Positions 52,797-62,530 of a stretch of 64,000 bases of DNA are shown here, piece after piece (the first letter of the stretch is position 1; each line of letters opens with the position of its first letter). The stretch comes from Limnanthes douglasii subsp. nivea. Lineage: Eukaryota > Streptophyta > Magnoliopsida > Brassicales > Limnanthaceae. The notes under the pieces are model-generated. The model saw nothing but the letters and a program-made list of their open reading frames with translations, had not been told where the DNA came from and did no database searches. A program made the position numbers and the translations under genes. Location: positions 186,328,807-186,392,806 of the forward strand of contig JAUPFV010000004.1 in the NCBI GenBank assembly GCA_036936605.1. The letters run 5' to 3'.

Positions 52797-55700
52797 GCAG
52801 CTCAAGCTCCCTTGGGATCGTTGCCCGTTGATGATCCTAGAGAAGCCCCCAGGTTTTTTACTACCGACGAAGAATGTGAAAAGTACCAATTTACCGAAGG
52901 GAAAGTGCTACAAATTGGAATCCAGTTGTCATCAACTTTCAGGAAACAATTGTTATCATTACTGCAAGAAAATTTGGATTTATTCGCATGATGCTCGAGG
53001 GGCATGACTGGAGTCCCGGAAAACCATGTGATCCACAAGTTAACTATCAACAAAAATGTCAGACCCGTTTCACAAAAGCGTCGGGAGCTTTCCCTAGAAA
53101 AAGCAGAAATCATTCTGAGAGAGGTCGAAAGAATGATCAGCGTCGGACACATCAAGGAATCAAGTTACCCGCTCTGGACTTCGAATCCAGTCCTAGTGAA
53201 AAAGAAAAACGGAAAGTGGAGGATGTATGTCGATTTTACCGATCTAAATCGGGCATGCCCGAAGGATCCTTTCCCGATGCCAAGGATCGATCAACTGGTG
53301 GACTCCACATCGGGGAACAGGTTGCTCTCTTTCATGGACGCATTCGCGGGCTACAATCAGATTAAGTTACACCCAGCAGACCAGGAAAGCACGACGTTTA
53401 TCACGGGCAGAGGTCTGTATTGCTACAAGGTTATGCTGTTCGAATTGAAAAACACCGGGGCAACATATCAGAGGTTGGTTAACAAGACTTTCGATTGTCA
53501 GATAGGAAGGAACATGGAGGTTTACATCGACGATATGTTGGTAAAGAGCGGCACAGACGAGGCATACCTTGTCGATTTAAGAGAAACTTTTGACAACCTC
53601 AGAAGTATTAATCTCAAGTTGAACCCGGAGAAGTGCTCTTTTGGGGTAAGGTCGGGCAAATTCCTGGGCTTCTTTGTTAGCGAAAAGGGAATCAAGGCAG
53701 ACTCGATACAACTGCAAGCCCTTACCAACATGATGCCGCCTAAGAGTATAAAGGAAGTCCAGATATTGACCGGGCGTCTTGCAGCTTTAAACCGATTTAT
53801 CTCTCGTTCATCTGACAAGTGTGCTCTATTTTTTCAGGTCTTGAGAAATGCCAAAAATTTTGCCTGGACACCGGACTGCGATGCTGCCTTTTTAGGAATC
53901 AAAGCCTACTTGTCGTCGCCGAACCTTCTAACAAAGCCTCTGACAGGAGAGACTCTTTTTCTTTACGTAGCGGTTTCGGATTTTGCAGTAAGTGCGGCTT
54001 TGATCAGCGATTCGGGAACGGTCCCAAAGGCGGTGTACTTCGTAAGCAAAAGCTTACTGGATGCAGAGACACAGTATCTAAAGCTGGAGAAAATGGCTTT
54101 AACATTGGTAACCGCAGCACGAAAAATGCGGCTGTACTTTCAAGCACACCCTATTGTCGTTCGTACCTCATTCCCGCTCAAATACGTCCTCCAACGCCCG
54201 GATATGCCAGGAAGAATGTCCAAATGGTCGGTTGAATCGGGTGATTTCGACATCCATTTTGAACCTCGGACCGCCATCAAAGGACAAGCCCTGGCTGATT
54301 TCATAGTAGAATTCCATTCCGACCGACCGCACGAAGAACCCTCGCATGAATCAACTAAACAAGACGAATGGATCGTCCGAACCGATGGCGGTTCAAACGT
54401 CAACGATTGCGGCGCGGGTATACAGATAGTTACACCAACGGGTATCAGTATGCATCAGGCAGTCCGATTTGGTTTCCGAACTTCGAATAACGAAGCCGAT
54501 TACAAGGCCGCCTTGGCCGGTATGCGTCTAGCACAGGTATATGGAGCCAGGCATGTACGTCTCATTATTGATGCTCAACTTTTAATAAATCAAGCCTCGG
54601 GAGCCTCGGAAGCCAGAAAAGAGCATCTGGTTCAGTACTTAGCTGCGCTAAGGGTTTTAGCTGCGTCATTCGTTAAGGTCACGTATGAACATGTCCCAAG
54701 AGCCGAGAATCTGGTGGCCGACACTCTAGCGTCAGCCTCTTGCACAAACAACTACCCCTGGATAACCGAACAAGAAAACCCGTTAATCATCAAGAGCAAA
54801 GATCTGGATAACTATCCCGAAATCGCTTGTCACGTGTCTTCGGTTACTATTTCGGATTGGCGACGGGACATTATTGCTTTCTTAGCCGAAGGTTTATTGT
54901 CGGACGATCGCGCGTCGGCCCGAAAGGTACGCAACAAAGCCCGAGGCTACGTTTTGTTGGGCGACGTATTATACAAAAAATCATTCAGCCGACCCTTACT
55001 GAGGTGTTTAGGGGTAAATGAATCGCAAATCATTGTGTCCGATTTGCACGACGGGGAGGGTGCGGCCCACTGTGGTTACAAGGCCTTGATAAGACGAATT
55101 TTTCTCGCCGGATTTTATTGGCCAACGATAACAACAGATGCTTAGCAGATAGTAAAAACCTGCGACCCTTGTCAGAGGTTTGCGAACGCTATAAACATTC
55201 CTACAGCCCCTTTAGAATCCATATCTGAAGGATTACCCTTTGACCGATTGGGGATCGATCTTGTCGGGCTGCTACCGATGGCATCTGGTGGGAGACAAAC
55301 GATCGTGGTGGTCGTTGACTACTTTTCCAAGTGGGTGGAAGCCGAACCTTTATCCGCCACCAAGGTTAAGGATATCATCAGGTTTATCTGGTCCAATATC
55401 TGTTGTCGGTTCGGGATACCCCAGAAGCTCACCATGGACAACGGACCCCAATTCGATAGCAAAGAGATGCAGTCTTTTTGCACAACTCACAGAATTAGAC
55501 AGTGTTTTTCAGCCCCGTTTCACCCTCAAGCGAACGGACAAGTCGAAGTCACCAACACGACAATTTTGGACGAACTCAAAAAGAACCTCGAAGGAACAGC
55601 TGGTAAATGGCCAGACTATTTGCAGGAAGTATTGTGGGTTTACCGAACTACGCCTCGAACGGCGACCAAAGAATCGCCTTACGCCATGGTCTATGGCATG

Positions 55701-56090
55701 GACGCGGTCACTCCGGCAGAATCTATCTTTCCCTTCTTCAGGATCGGTACTTATAACGAAAATGCCAATGGAGGTAACAGACGGTTAGCCCTCGACCTCA
55801 TTGAGGAAAAACGGGGTCGTGCCCAGTTAAATTCTCTACATTACCAGACCTTAATGAGGAGTCGGTATGCGACTAAAGTACGACGGCGGGAATTCAAGGT
55901 CGGTGATAAGGTCCTGAGATGAGTTTTTCTGACTAAAGACAAAAGCCTCGGTAAGCTCGCCCCAAACTGGGAAGGGCCATACGAAGTGATAGAGAAGGTC
56001 AAGAGCGGGACTTATCGGTTACAAGATAAGCTCGGGCGTTCCTTAAGGCTACCATGGAACATCGAGCACCTGAAATTGTATTTAGAGTAA
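52797..56090 (+). pseudogene. pol of element P: RT, RNase H, archaeal RNase H, integrase
   Basis: One continuous frame broken only by TGA 52989, TAG 55143 and TGA 55920. RT: GHIKESSYPLWTSNPVLVKK, YVDFTDLNRACPKDPFPMPR, SFMDAFAGYNQIKLHPADQE, catalytic YIDDM at 53523-53534; PFGLKN is changed to LFELKN. RNase H: TLFLYVAVSDFAVSAALISD, SLLDAETQYLKLEKMALTLV. Archaeal RNase H: WIVRTDGGSNVNDCGAGI, SNNEADYKAALAGMRLAQVY (NEAEY changed to NEADY). Integrase: HDGEGAAHCGYKALIRRIFL, CDPCQRFANAINIPTAPLES, GIDLVGLLPMASGGRQ, TMDNGPQFDSKEMQ and QVEVTN with the D-D-E residues present, and PWNIEHLKLYLE before TAA 56088. Protease is absent. The best-preserved pol in the window, but not functional. Confidence 0.9.
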
Positions 56091-56143
56091 TTACATATTT
56101 TGTAAACTCAGACTTATTCGTGTAAATATTTTTTCTGGGTCGG

Positions 56144-56202
56144 GGATGCACTCTTTCCTACCTCGGTGGCGCGAGAAGATTTTAATGAGGCATCGATAAC
56201 AC
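56144..56202 (+). other. Conserved block after pol of element P
   Basis: GCACTCTTTCCTACCTCGGT, then GATTTTAATGAGGCATCG, 55 bp after the pol stop. Equivalent to the blocks in H, A, B2 and K. Confidence 0.6.
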
Positions 56203-56320
56203 CCGCCCCCTTTAATCGACAAATTTTGTTTTTCCTTTCCATCTTTGAAGTATTAGTGACGACTCTGTCAGCTGACGAGCTGATCGACGAATTTTTTTTA
56301 ACTATCTTGATTATTTTACA

Positions 56321-56720
56321 GAACCTTTATGGGTTTTTCAGTTTTCGAACTGATCTACATCTTAAATTCCCAACCCTACGGGAAAAATTTCAATATTACA
56401 TTGATCAACAGAACCTTTATGGGTTTTTCAGTTTTCGAACTGATCTACATCTTAAATTCCCGACCCTACGGGAAAAATTTCAATGTTACATTGATCAACA
56501 GAACCTTTATGGGTTTTTCAGTTTTCGAACTGATCTACATCTTAAATTCCCGAACCTACGGGAAAATTTTCAATGTTACATTGATCAACAGAACCTTTAT
56601 GGGTTTTTCAGTTTTCGAACTGGTCTACATCTTAAATTCCCGAACCTACGGGGAAATTTTCAATGTTACATTGATCAACAGAACCCTTATCGATTTTTCG
56701 GCGATCCAACCCTTTGTATT
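56321..56720. repeat. 90-bp tandem repeats in the 3' spacer of element P
   Basis: Four full units of exactly 90 bp (starts 56321, 56411, 56501, 56591) and a partial fifth, with very few differences. Because 90 is a multiple of 3 they also read as a repeating open frame, which I do not regard as a gene. 56721-56950 holds nothing recognised. Confidence 0.9.
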
Positions 56721-56952
56721 TTGACCAACAGAACTTGCATGAATTTTTACATCCCAAATTTCCGACCCTACCATGCATTTATAACACCATTAAAGAAAAC
56801 AACACCCAATAAAATATAAGTACGCATGAAATATTGATTGCCTGGAAATTTTATTAATAGAGGAAGGTTTATAGGGGACTCCGCAGTCCCCACACTAACA
56901 GGTCTTAAAAACAACAAAATACAAAAACACAAAAAACTGAGGGCGTCAGGAA

Positions 56953-59522
56953 TCACGCATCATCTTCTTCCGACCCGGTGTCGTCCGACTCGTCGTCTTC
57001 GCAAACAACATCAGATGGGCGGTCGTCCTCCGGAACGTCCAGCCACATCGACCCGAGGGGAAGCTCCGGGAAGCGATGATGAAAAGACAGCACGTACGCG
57101 GCCTTGGCCTCAGTTGTCTCCTTCTCCATCCATTTCTTGCATTTTTTAGCAAAGAGAGTGTTCGCAGCCTTCACTTCAGTGATCTCCCGCGTCAAACCCG
57201 CGGCAACATCTTCCCCGGCCTTCTTGGTTTGTTCCATGGCTCCTTTGGCCTCCTTAAGCCGCTCCTCTGCTAGTTCCTGAGCAGCTTTAACCTTCCACAC
57301 CTCCTCTTCCAGGCCAGCAACCCTCGCCTCTGCGCCCAATAGCTTCTGGCCCAGTTCAACTACCCGACGCTCCTTCATGGCCAAGGATACAAGCATGTTG
57401 TACAAGGAAAGGGTCAGTCCATCGGTGATCTGCAGTGGGAAAGTGTGCGGACTCCCGGGCACAGACAGCATCGGAAGCTTCGTGCCGCTCGACGACGCCA
57501 CGGCGTGTTTAGAAGCCTTCGAGGGGCTGGCATCATCGGGAATCACCATCACGGGGGCCACCTTCGAACTACCCTTAGCCCCCCCCCTCATACTGGTCAA
57601 AGAGCTCCGGAACGGTAGCACTTTAAACACCCGCGACCGACCCGCTTTCTTTCCTTGAGCGTTTAGGCTTCCTAGCCTGAGCCCCCTCCGCATCGGCCTT
57701 CCCCTTCCGCTTCAGCGCCAACTTCTGGGTCAACGGAGCCTCATCACCCTCAGCAGCAGCTTCATCCTGGTGCACCTGAGCACCCGCCTCTTCAGCCCCG
57801 GTGTTGTCTTGCTCGACCTCATCATCGGATTTTGGGCGCTTGCTAGGCGCCTTGTTGCGCTTCGGAAGAAATAGGTGGGCATCAGGCGCATCCGTCTTTG
57901 CGATCAAGTCATCCATACTCGGGGGCTGACGCAGCTGCTCGATAGTTAGCACCTCTGATGAACAACGCCAGAGGTTGCTCATGATCAGATTGGTGTTCTT
58001 AAAGGCCCGGTGCATTGCCCGACCCTAGTGCTGTTTGGCATAATCCTTCAACACTTGGAAGGTGACCTTGCCCGCTTTGAAGTGGTCCTTCTTTAGCCCC
58101 TCGACGAACTCCTTCGACACTACACAAAGGATCGGATTTAAAAAAAATGCGCGAGAAGCTTACCATCAGGAACCCATGTCCGCAGCAGTTGCCTCGGATT
58201 CTCTTGGCTATAAGGACGGCCATTCTCCCAGCAGCCGCTTAAGAAGACGAAGTGGTGCTTCCAACCCTTGTCGCCCTCAAGAAAATCGTTCACTATCTTC
58301 TAGGTATTTGCCAGAGAAGAATAGAAGAAAGGCGACTTGGGAGATTTGGACAGCCCGGACATGGCTATGTACTCCTCCATAGGCATAACCCGACCTGAAA
58401 GGCGCGAGGCCATTATGCAGGACATTAGCGTGTACCAGGCGTTGGGCGTCAGCTGAGAGAGGCAGATTTGTAGAGTTCTGAAATACAGAACAATCTCAGG
58501 GTCAAGGGGGAACCTGAGGCCCCAATTGAATAGTTCGGTAAAAACCACGATTTCTCGTGACCGAACATGTACGAGGGTCTCTCCAGGAACGGGAAACCTA
58601 ACAGTGACGCACTCCGGGATGCCCTACCGAACCAGCAGCTCCTCTTGTTCAGCAGCAGAGAAGTAGAGATACTTGCCTTCAAACAGAGAGATGACACTAT
58701 ATACGGGCAACCAGCGATGATATGTAGTGGTAATGACCGCCTCTATCTCCTCGGGAAGTGGCTCCGCGGGAGGGGCAACGGCGTTGCCAACAGCAGCACC
58801 GTCTCCAACGGGCAGGTCGTTCACCTCCGACTCTTCGGTATTCACTACCGGGATTCTGTCAGAACTAAGGGCATTGGCTGCACCCGGGTCGGATTGTCGA
58901 ACAACAAGGTCGGTAGGGTTAGAACTGCTGCCAGTTTGGGCCTGATGAGCCTCGTCTTGTTGTCGACGGGAGAGTTCGGGATCCAATTCTGCGGGAGTCA
59001 GTGGCCGCCGATTAAGACCTAAAAAAGTCACAACAGTGTTTGTACCGGTTCGGTATCCTCGTATGGAGGGAATAAGTTGAACCATCTCAGGGGAATTACC
59101 TCTTGTTGGAGAAGTTGGAGAGCTGGTTTCTCCCATAGAAAGAAATTGGGCTTTTCCGCAGCGTCGGGACGGAAAAAGAGGGGCGGGGCAGCGTAACAAT
59201 TAACTGATGAAGGCGTCAGGCGGTTTAATTGAGCAATGGGGGAGTGCGGAGAGCTGCTGCTAGAAGATATGATAATGGGCTCTGGGGTCCGAGGACCATA
59301 TGGTTCGGGCAAGGCGAAGGACTCAGCGGGGATCGGGTGAGCAATAACAAGGTCGTGGGGCTGCGGTACAGGCGTAAATGTTTTGGTGTTAGGACTCCAA
59401 ATTAATCCCGCACGTCGGTATTCTTCAGCACGGTCACCGATGCTAGCCCAATCCACAAATCTGAACACTGGTTGCTTCTTCTTCTTGGGTTTTGGTTCCC
59501 GCTTTGGGTACCTGTGTCTCAT
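56953..59522 (-). pseudogene. aORF of element P
   Basis: Extra antisense gene of unknown function; ATG at 59522-59520. Exon 1: PKREPKPKKKKQPVF, FVDWASIGDRAEEYRRAGLI, Ser/Pro linker, a frameshift between about 59150 and 59200, MGETSSPTS, an acidic stretch, then the globular domain (SVISLFEGKYLYFSAAEQEE, a TAG where Trp is expected, GIPECVTVRF, LFNWGLRFPLDPEIVLYFRT, LTPNAWYTLMSCIMASRLSG, WENGRPYSQENP). Splice donor GTAAGCTTC at 58163; the nearest acceptor (TGTAG) would give an intron of only 44 nt. Exon 2: KKDHFKAGKVTFQVLKDYAK, HRAFKNTNLIMSNLWRCSSE, basic KRKGKADAEGAQARKPKRSR, a coiled coil of about 100 residues (57140-57400), AYVLSFHHRFPELPLGSMWL and an Asp/Glu tail ending before 56953. The cleanest C-terminal half in the window. 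Confidence 0.75.
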
Positions 59523-59603
59523 AAAACAAGCTCTCTCTCTCTTGAAAAATCCGGACAGCAATTTCTCTCTCTAGAACGCTTCTGAGAGCAATGTGCGTTT
59601 ATG

Positions 59604-59614
59604 AGATATTTATA
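59604..59614 (-). promoter_or_regulatory. TATA box of the P aORF
   Basis: CCTATAAATATC on the minus strand, about 85 bp before the ATG, followed by a leader with CTAGAGAGAGAAATTGC. It closely resembles the arrangement before the K aORF (CCTATAAATAG, CTAGAGAGAGAAAC). Confidence 0.6.
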
Positions 59615-59927
59615 GGCGACCTCATTTAGCCGTTGCATGTACGGGGAAGTCCGAGCGATGGAAAGCAGCGGGAAGTCGAAAGGGTTTCTTGAGAAGCTGT
59701 GTAAACAAGCACGCCTCGAGTAGTCGGTCAACATGTGTCGCTTTTGGTCAGACAAACACAGAAGGCATGGGCTAGCTAGTTCAGAGAGAGATGCTAGATG
59801 GGTCACGCTTACCCGGTTCACTTTTTCGAACCCTAACGGTCGGTCTGGGCCCATAAAGGTGTCACTCAGGAGGAGCGGAAGCAGACCTAAAACGACTCAA
59901 AAACAATGTGCGGGCTAAGCGCTCCCG

Positions 59928-60100
59928 ACCATCGAATAAAAATGTGAAGGGTCGGACATCAGAGGGAAGGAAAGCGTCTGCGCACAACCATCGAATAAAG
60001 ATATGAAGGGTCGGACATCAGATGGAAGGAAAGCGTATGCGCCCGACCATCGAGTAAAGATATGAAGGATCTGGCATTAGATGGAAGGAAAGGTCTGGTC
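59928..60100. repeat. Three 59-bp tandem repeats upstream of the P aORF promoter
   Basis: Units start with ACCATCGAATAAA at about 59928, 59987 and 60046, each with GAAGGGTCGGACATCAGATG or a variant. They lie between the 3' LTR and the aORF TATA box, a position suited to regulatory repeats. 59620-59927 and 60101-60185 show no gene. Confidence 0.75.
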
Positions 60101-60185
60101 TTAGGAAAACTAAGGTAAATCCGGAGGCAAAGGAACAGAGGCATTTTGAGCTAAACCTTCTTAAAAATCTTCACTCCCTTTGTTC

Positions 60186-60532
60186 CCGAAGATTGGGGGG
60201 CTACTGATAAGGGAGCAATTCGTCAATAATAATAATAACAAGGAGCCAATTGTGAATAAAAGGAAGTTAAAATGTCTATTAGAGTATTTATCATGTATTA
60301 GAGGATAATTTGTAAACAATGTAAATTATAAAGGACTAAAAGAGAAATAAAGTAAGCCCACCAAGGACATAGATGGGTCCACATTTCTATGCTATAATAA
60401 GAGACCCATTATTCTTGGTAGGTGGGACATTCTTTGGAATATAATACTCTCTTTCTACTTTCTCTCTCTAGAATATTCTACCTAGGTCCAAGATCCAATA
60501 TTACCTACTTTTAGTCATTTATCCTCTCATCA
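60186..60532 (+). repeat. Polypurine tract and 3' LTR of element P
   Basis: The purine tract CGAAGATTGGGGGGCTAC ends at 60204. The LTR runs 60205-60532, TG...CA, followed by the TTGTT duplication (60533-60537). Confidence 0.92.
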
Positions 60533-60537
60533 TTGTT

Positions 60538-61184
60538 AACTGTGATTATGCCTTCCTTTTCCACATAAGTGGATGTCACTTTGCAGACGTTGTCCCCTTG
60601 AGGTTTGGCTATCTTCGCTCGTTGCGATTTAAGTCTTCGAATTTCTCGCTCCCTAATTATTCTTTTATCCTTCTTGAAGCATCGGATCTCCCGGTCCGGA
60701 GAACATGACTCATAAATATCTTCCTCAGTTGAATATTTGTATCCATGCTTGGCTCGCAATCCAGACTTCTTCCTTGCAACCTCGTCGTGCTTCCGCACTC
60801 GAGTTTTTCCTTTGTAAAAATCAGCCTCACCCCGATCTGCAGCACGATTAGCCTCTTTTCCATCTTCGCACGACCGTTTGCCTCAGCCATCTAGCCGATA
60901 CTTCTTTTTAGCCAAATTCATTCTTTTCTCAGCGTTAAGCTTAGCAATGTCGTCCAAAAGCTACTGTCTGGTCATGATAAGGGTCGATGGTTTGCTTCGG
61001 CCTTGGTTACCCTGGTCGTCATCAACAAACTGCTATTTAGAGCATCGATCCTCTGCATAAGAAATCTCCTTATCAAACCCTCTCTCCTTTGCCTTTCCCT
61101 TTGTAGCCTACGTATTCATTCCTTGAATTTTAAGTTTTTCTTAGGGTCGAGATTTTGGAGAACCTGATCTTCGGGTATCATGCG
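60538..61184 (-). pseudogene. 5' leader and N-terminal gag of element K
   Basis: Continuation of K gag to the right of P. 60511-60798 reads a highly charged N-terminal region (RKHDEVARKKSGLRAKHGYK, EREIRRLKSQRAKIAKPQGD); 60657-60890 and 60900-61060 hold further Arg/Lys/Glu-rich pieces (RLDG, LDDIAKLNAEKRMNLAKK-like) in other frames. This basic/acidic N-terminus is like that of P gag. Broken by frameshifts. Confidence 0.65.
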
Positions 61185-61202
61185 TTCCCACAGATGGCGC
61201 CA
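61185..61202 (-). other. Primer-binding site of element K
   Basis: Minus strand TGGCGCCATCTGTGGGAA, 1 base after the LTR, as in element P. Confidence 0.75.
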
Positions 61203-61203
61203 A

Positions 61204-61531
61204 TGATAGTTCTTAATATATCTAAGGTTGATTATCGAATAACGTGTATGGTGGAGTGGTGTCAGGAGAATAAGTACAAAGTTTTAGAAAGAGAAAGTAG
61301 TCAAAATAAAGTACCAATGATTAGAAAGTACCATTTTCCCAAAAGGGGACCTTTCCTTATATAGTGCCAGTGGTGGGCTCCACTGTCACATGCTATGTTC
61401 ATTCCAATTACATGTTGGCCCTCATATTTACGTTTATTTCTAACATTTCTCATCTTTACAAATAAGTCCCTATATGCCTTTACATTATCAATTAAGCCCC
61501 TTAATAATCTTGACATTTTATGCCATTATCA
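61204..61531 (-). repeat. 5' LTR of element K
   Basis: 328 bp, TGATAGTTCTTA...CATTATCA as read on the plus strand; partner of 37788-38115. The ATTAG duplication follows at 61532-61536. Confidence 0.9.
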
Positions 61532-61536
61532 ATTAG

Positions 61537-62530
61537 CATTTGTTTCTCCTTTTGATATTGCATCTTGTATTACTTTTATAAATCTCAATCCTAAAAGTTT
61601 TTTAGGTTTTTTTTAATAAATATAATTGATCTTCTTCAAAAGTTGCATATACATCTACTAAATATTGATGGAATAATCTACCACCTTTTAAGACTAAACA
61701 TCATTCAATTTTCTATCTTGAATTTGATATGTATAGAAATTTCTCATTGATATTCTTTCTCGTTTTGGATTTTTGCCTCTGAAATATTCGTTCCATTTCA
61801 AATCAGGTCTACAACCTTCTTTGCTATAAGGAAAAGAAGTGGATATTGAAGTGACATAAATTTAGGATGTAATTTCGTGATTCTTTGTAAAAAAATTTGA
61901 CTTATGTTGTATTATAATATCTCTTTCAGAATCGAATTCTCTGATATCCCCAACTATCAGACAACCAATTTCATTTGAAGAAGGCTGATCACATTTTTTA
62001 CTATCGGTTATTCTACGATTTACTAATCTCATTTTTAATGAAACAACTAAATTTTCATTAACTCTATCTTTAACACTACGAAATAATTTAACTAAATTAC
62101 TCGTTTCATGAAACATCTTTATAAGGCCGGCAAAAGTTTCATGTTCAAGAGAATCTTCAGAATTCATAATGTTAAGCCTTTTACTTACCTCATTTTGAGT
62201 ATCGTAAATACATAATTGAGCAAATTTGGGACATTCTCCATGTGGTGGTACTAATGATCCCATTAAATTACGAATCTGACAGTTAATTTTAAAAATATAT
62301 GGCGATGTACCATTATTAATTGAATTATTAATCGTAGCTCCCATCGAAGAGAATGCAAACATCGAATTATACACTCTTATATTTTTTCCAAATTTTTTAC
62401 TATCATTATTATTTAGATTTAATAAATTATTAAAAACACATGACTGAATTCTGATAATCTTAGTTTTACTTTACCACTTAAACAACACCTTCCAAACTGA
62501 TATTTATGTGTATTTGATTTACCTTTAAGA
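61537..62530 (-). pseudogene. Helitron Rep-helicase, N-terminal part
   Basis: Minus strand. HKYQFGRCCLSGKVKL near 62490, then FGKNIRVYNSMFAFSSMGAT, GTSPYIFKINCQIRNLMGSL, PKFAQLCIYDTQNEVSKRLN, LIKMFHETSNLVKLFRSVKD, GDIREFDSERDIII (61862-62374). After a TAA come EGCRPDLKWNEYFRGKNPKR and KKPKKLLGLRFIKVIQDAIS. This is the 'Helitron helicase-like domain at the N-terminus' found ahead of the Rep domain. The frame is cut at 61537 by element K and continues at 37782 with the Rep domain. Confidence 0.8.

Larger units (their letters stand above)
47761..60532 (+). mobile_element. Element P: Tat-lineage Ty3/gypsy retrotransposon with a foreign internal segment
   Basis: Plus strand. LTRs 47761-48085 and 60205-60532 differ at roughly 11-12 sites plus one 3-bp indel by hand (about 3-4%), the lowest in the window. 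A perfect TTGTT duplication (47756-47760, 60533-60537) shows insertion in K gag. Order: 5' LTR, primer-binding site, gag start, a 3.9-kb copied segment (48883-52796), RT to integrase in one frame, conserved block, 90-bp repeats, antisense aORF, polypurine tract, 3' LTR. Its own coding sequence is visibly richer in G+C than the surroundings. Confidence 0.92.
37788..61531 (-). mobile_element. Element K: Tat-lineage Ty3/gypsy retrotransposon, interrupted by element P
   Basis: Minus strand. 5' LTR 61204-61531, primer-binding site, gag start (60538-61150), [P inserted], gag rest, protease, RT, RNase H, archaeal RNase H, integrase, 47-bp repeats, antisense aORF, polypurine tract and 3' LTR 37788-38115. 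A perfect ATTAG duplication (37783-37787, 61532-61536) marks insertion into a Helitron Rep-helicase gene. By hand the LTRs differ at about 8-9% of positions, clearly more than P's. Confidence 0.9.

Noticed and set aside
56166..56819. Open frame of 217 codons with a 30-residue repeat (NLYGFFSFRTDLHLKFP type)
   Set aside because: It is the 90-bp non-coding spacer repeat of element P read in phase. 90 is a multiple of 3, and a second frame over the same repeat is equally open. No aORF or pol homology.
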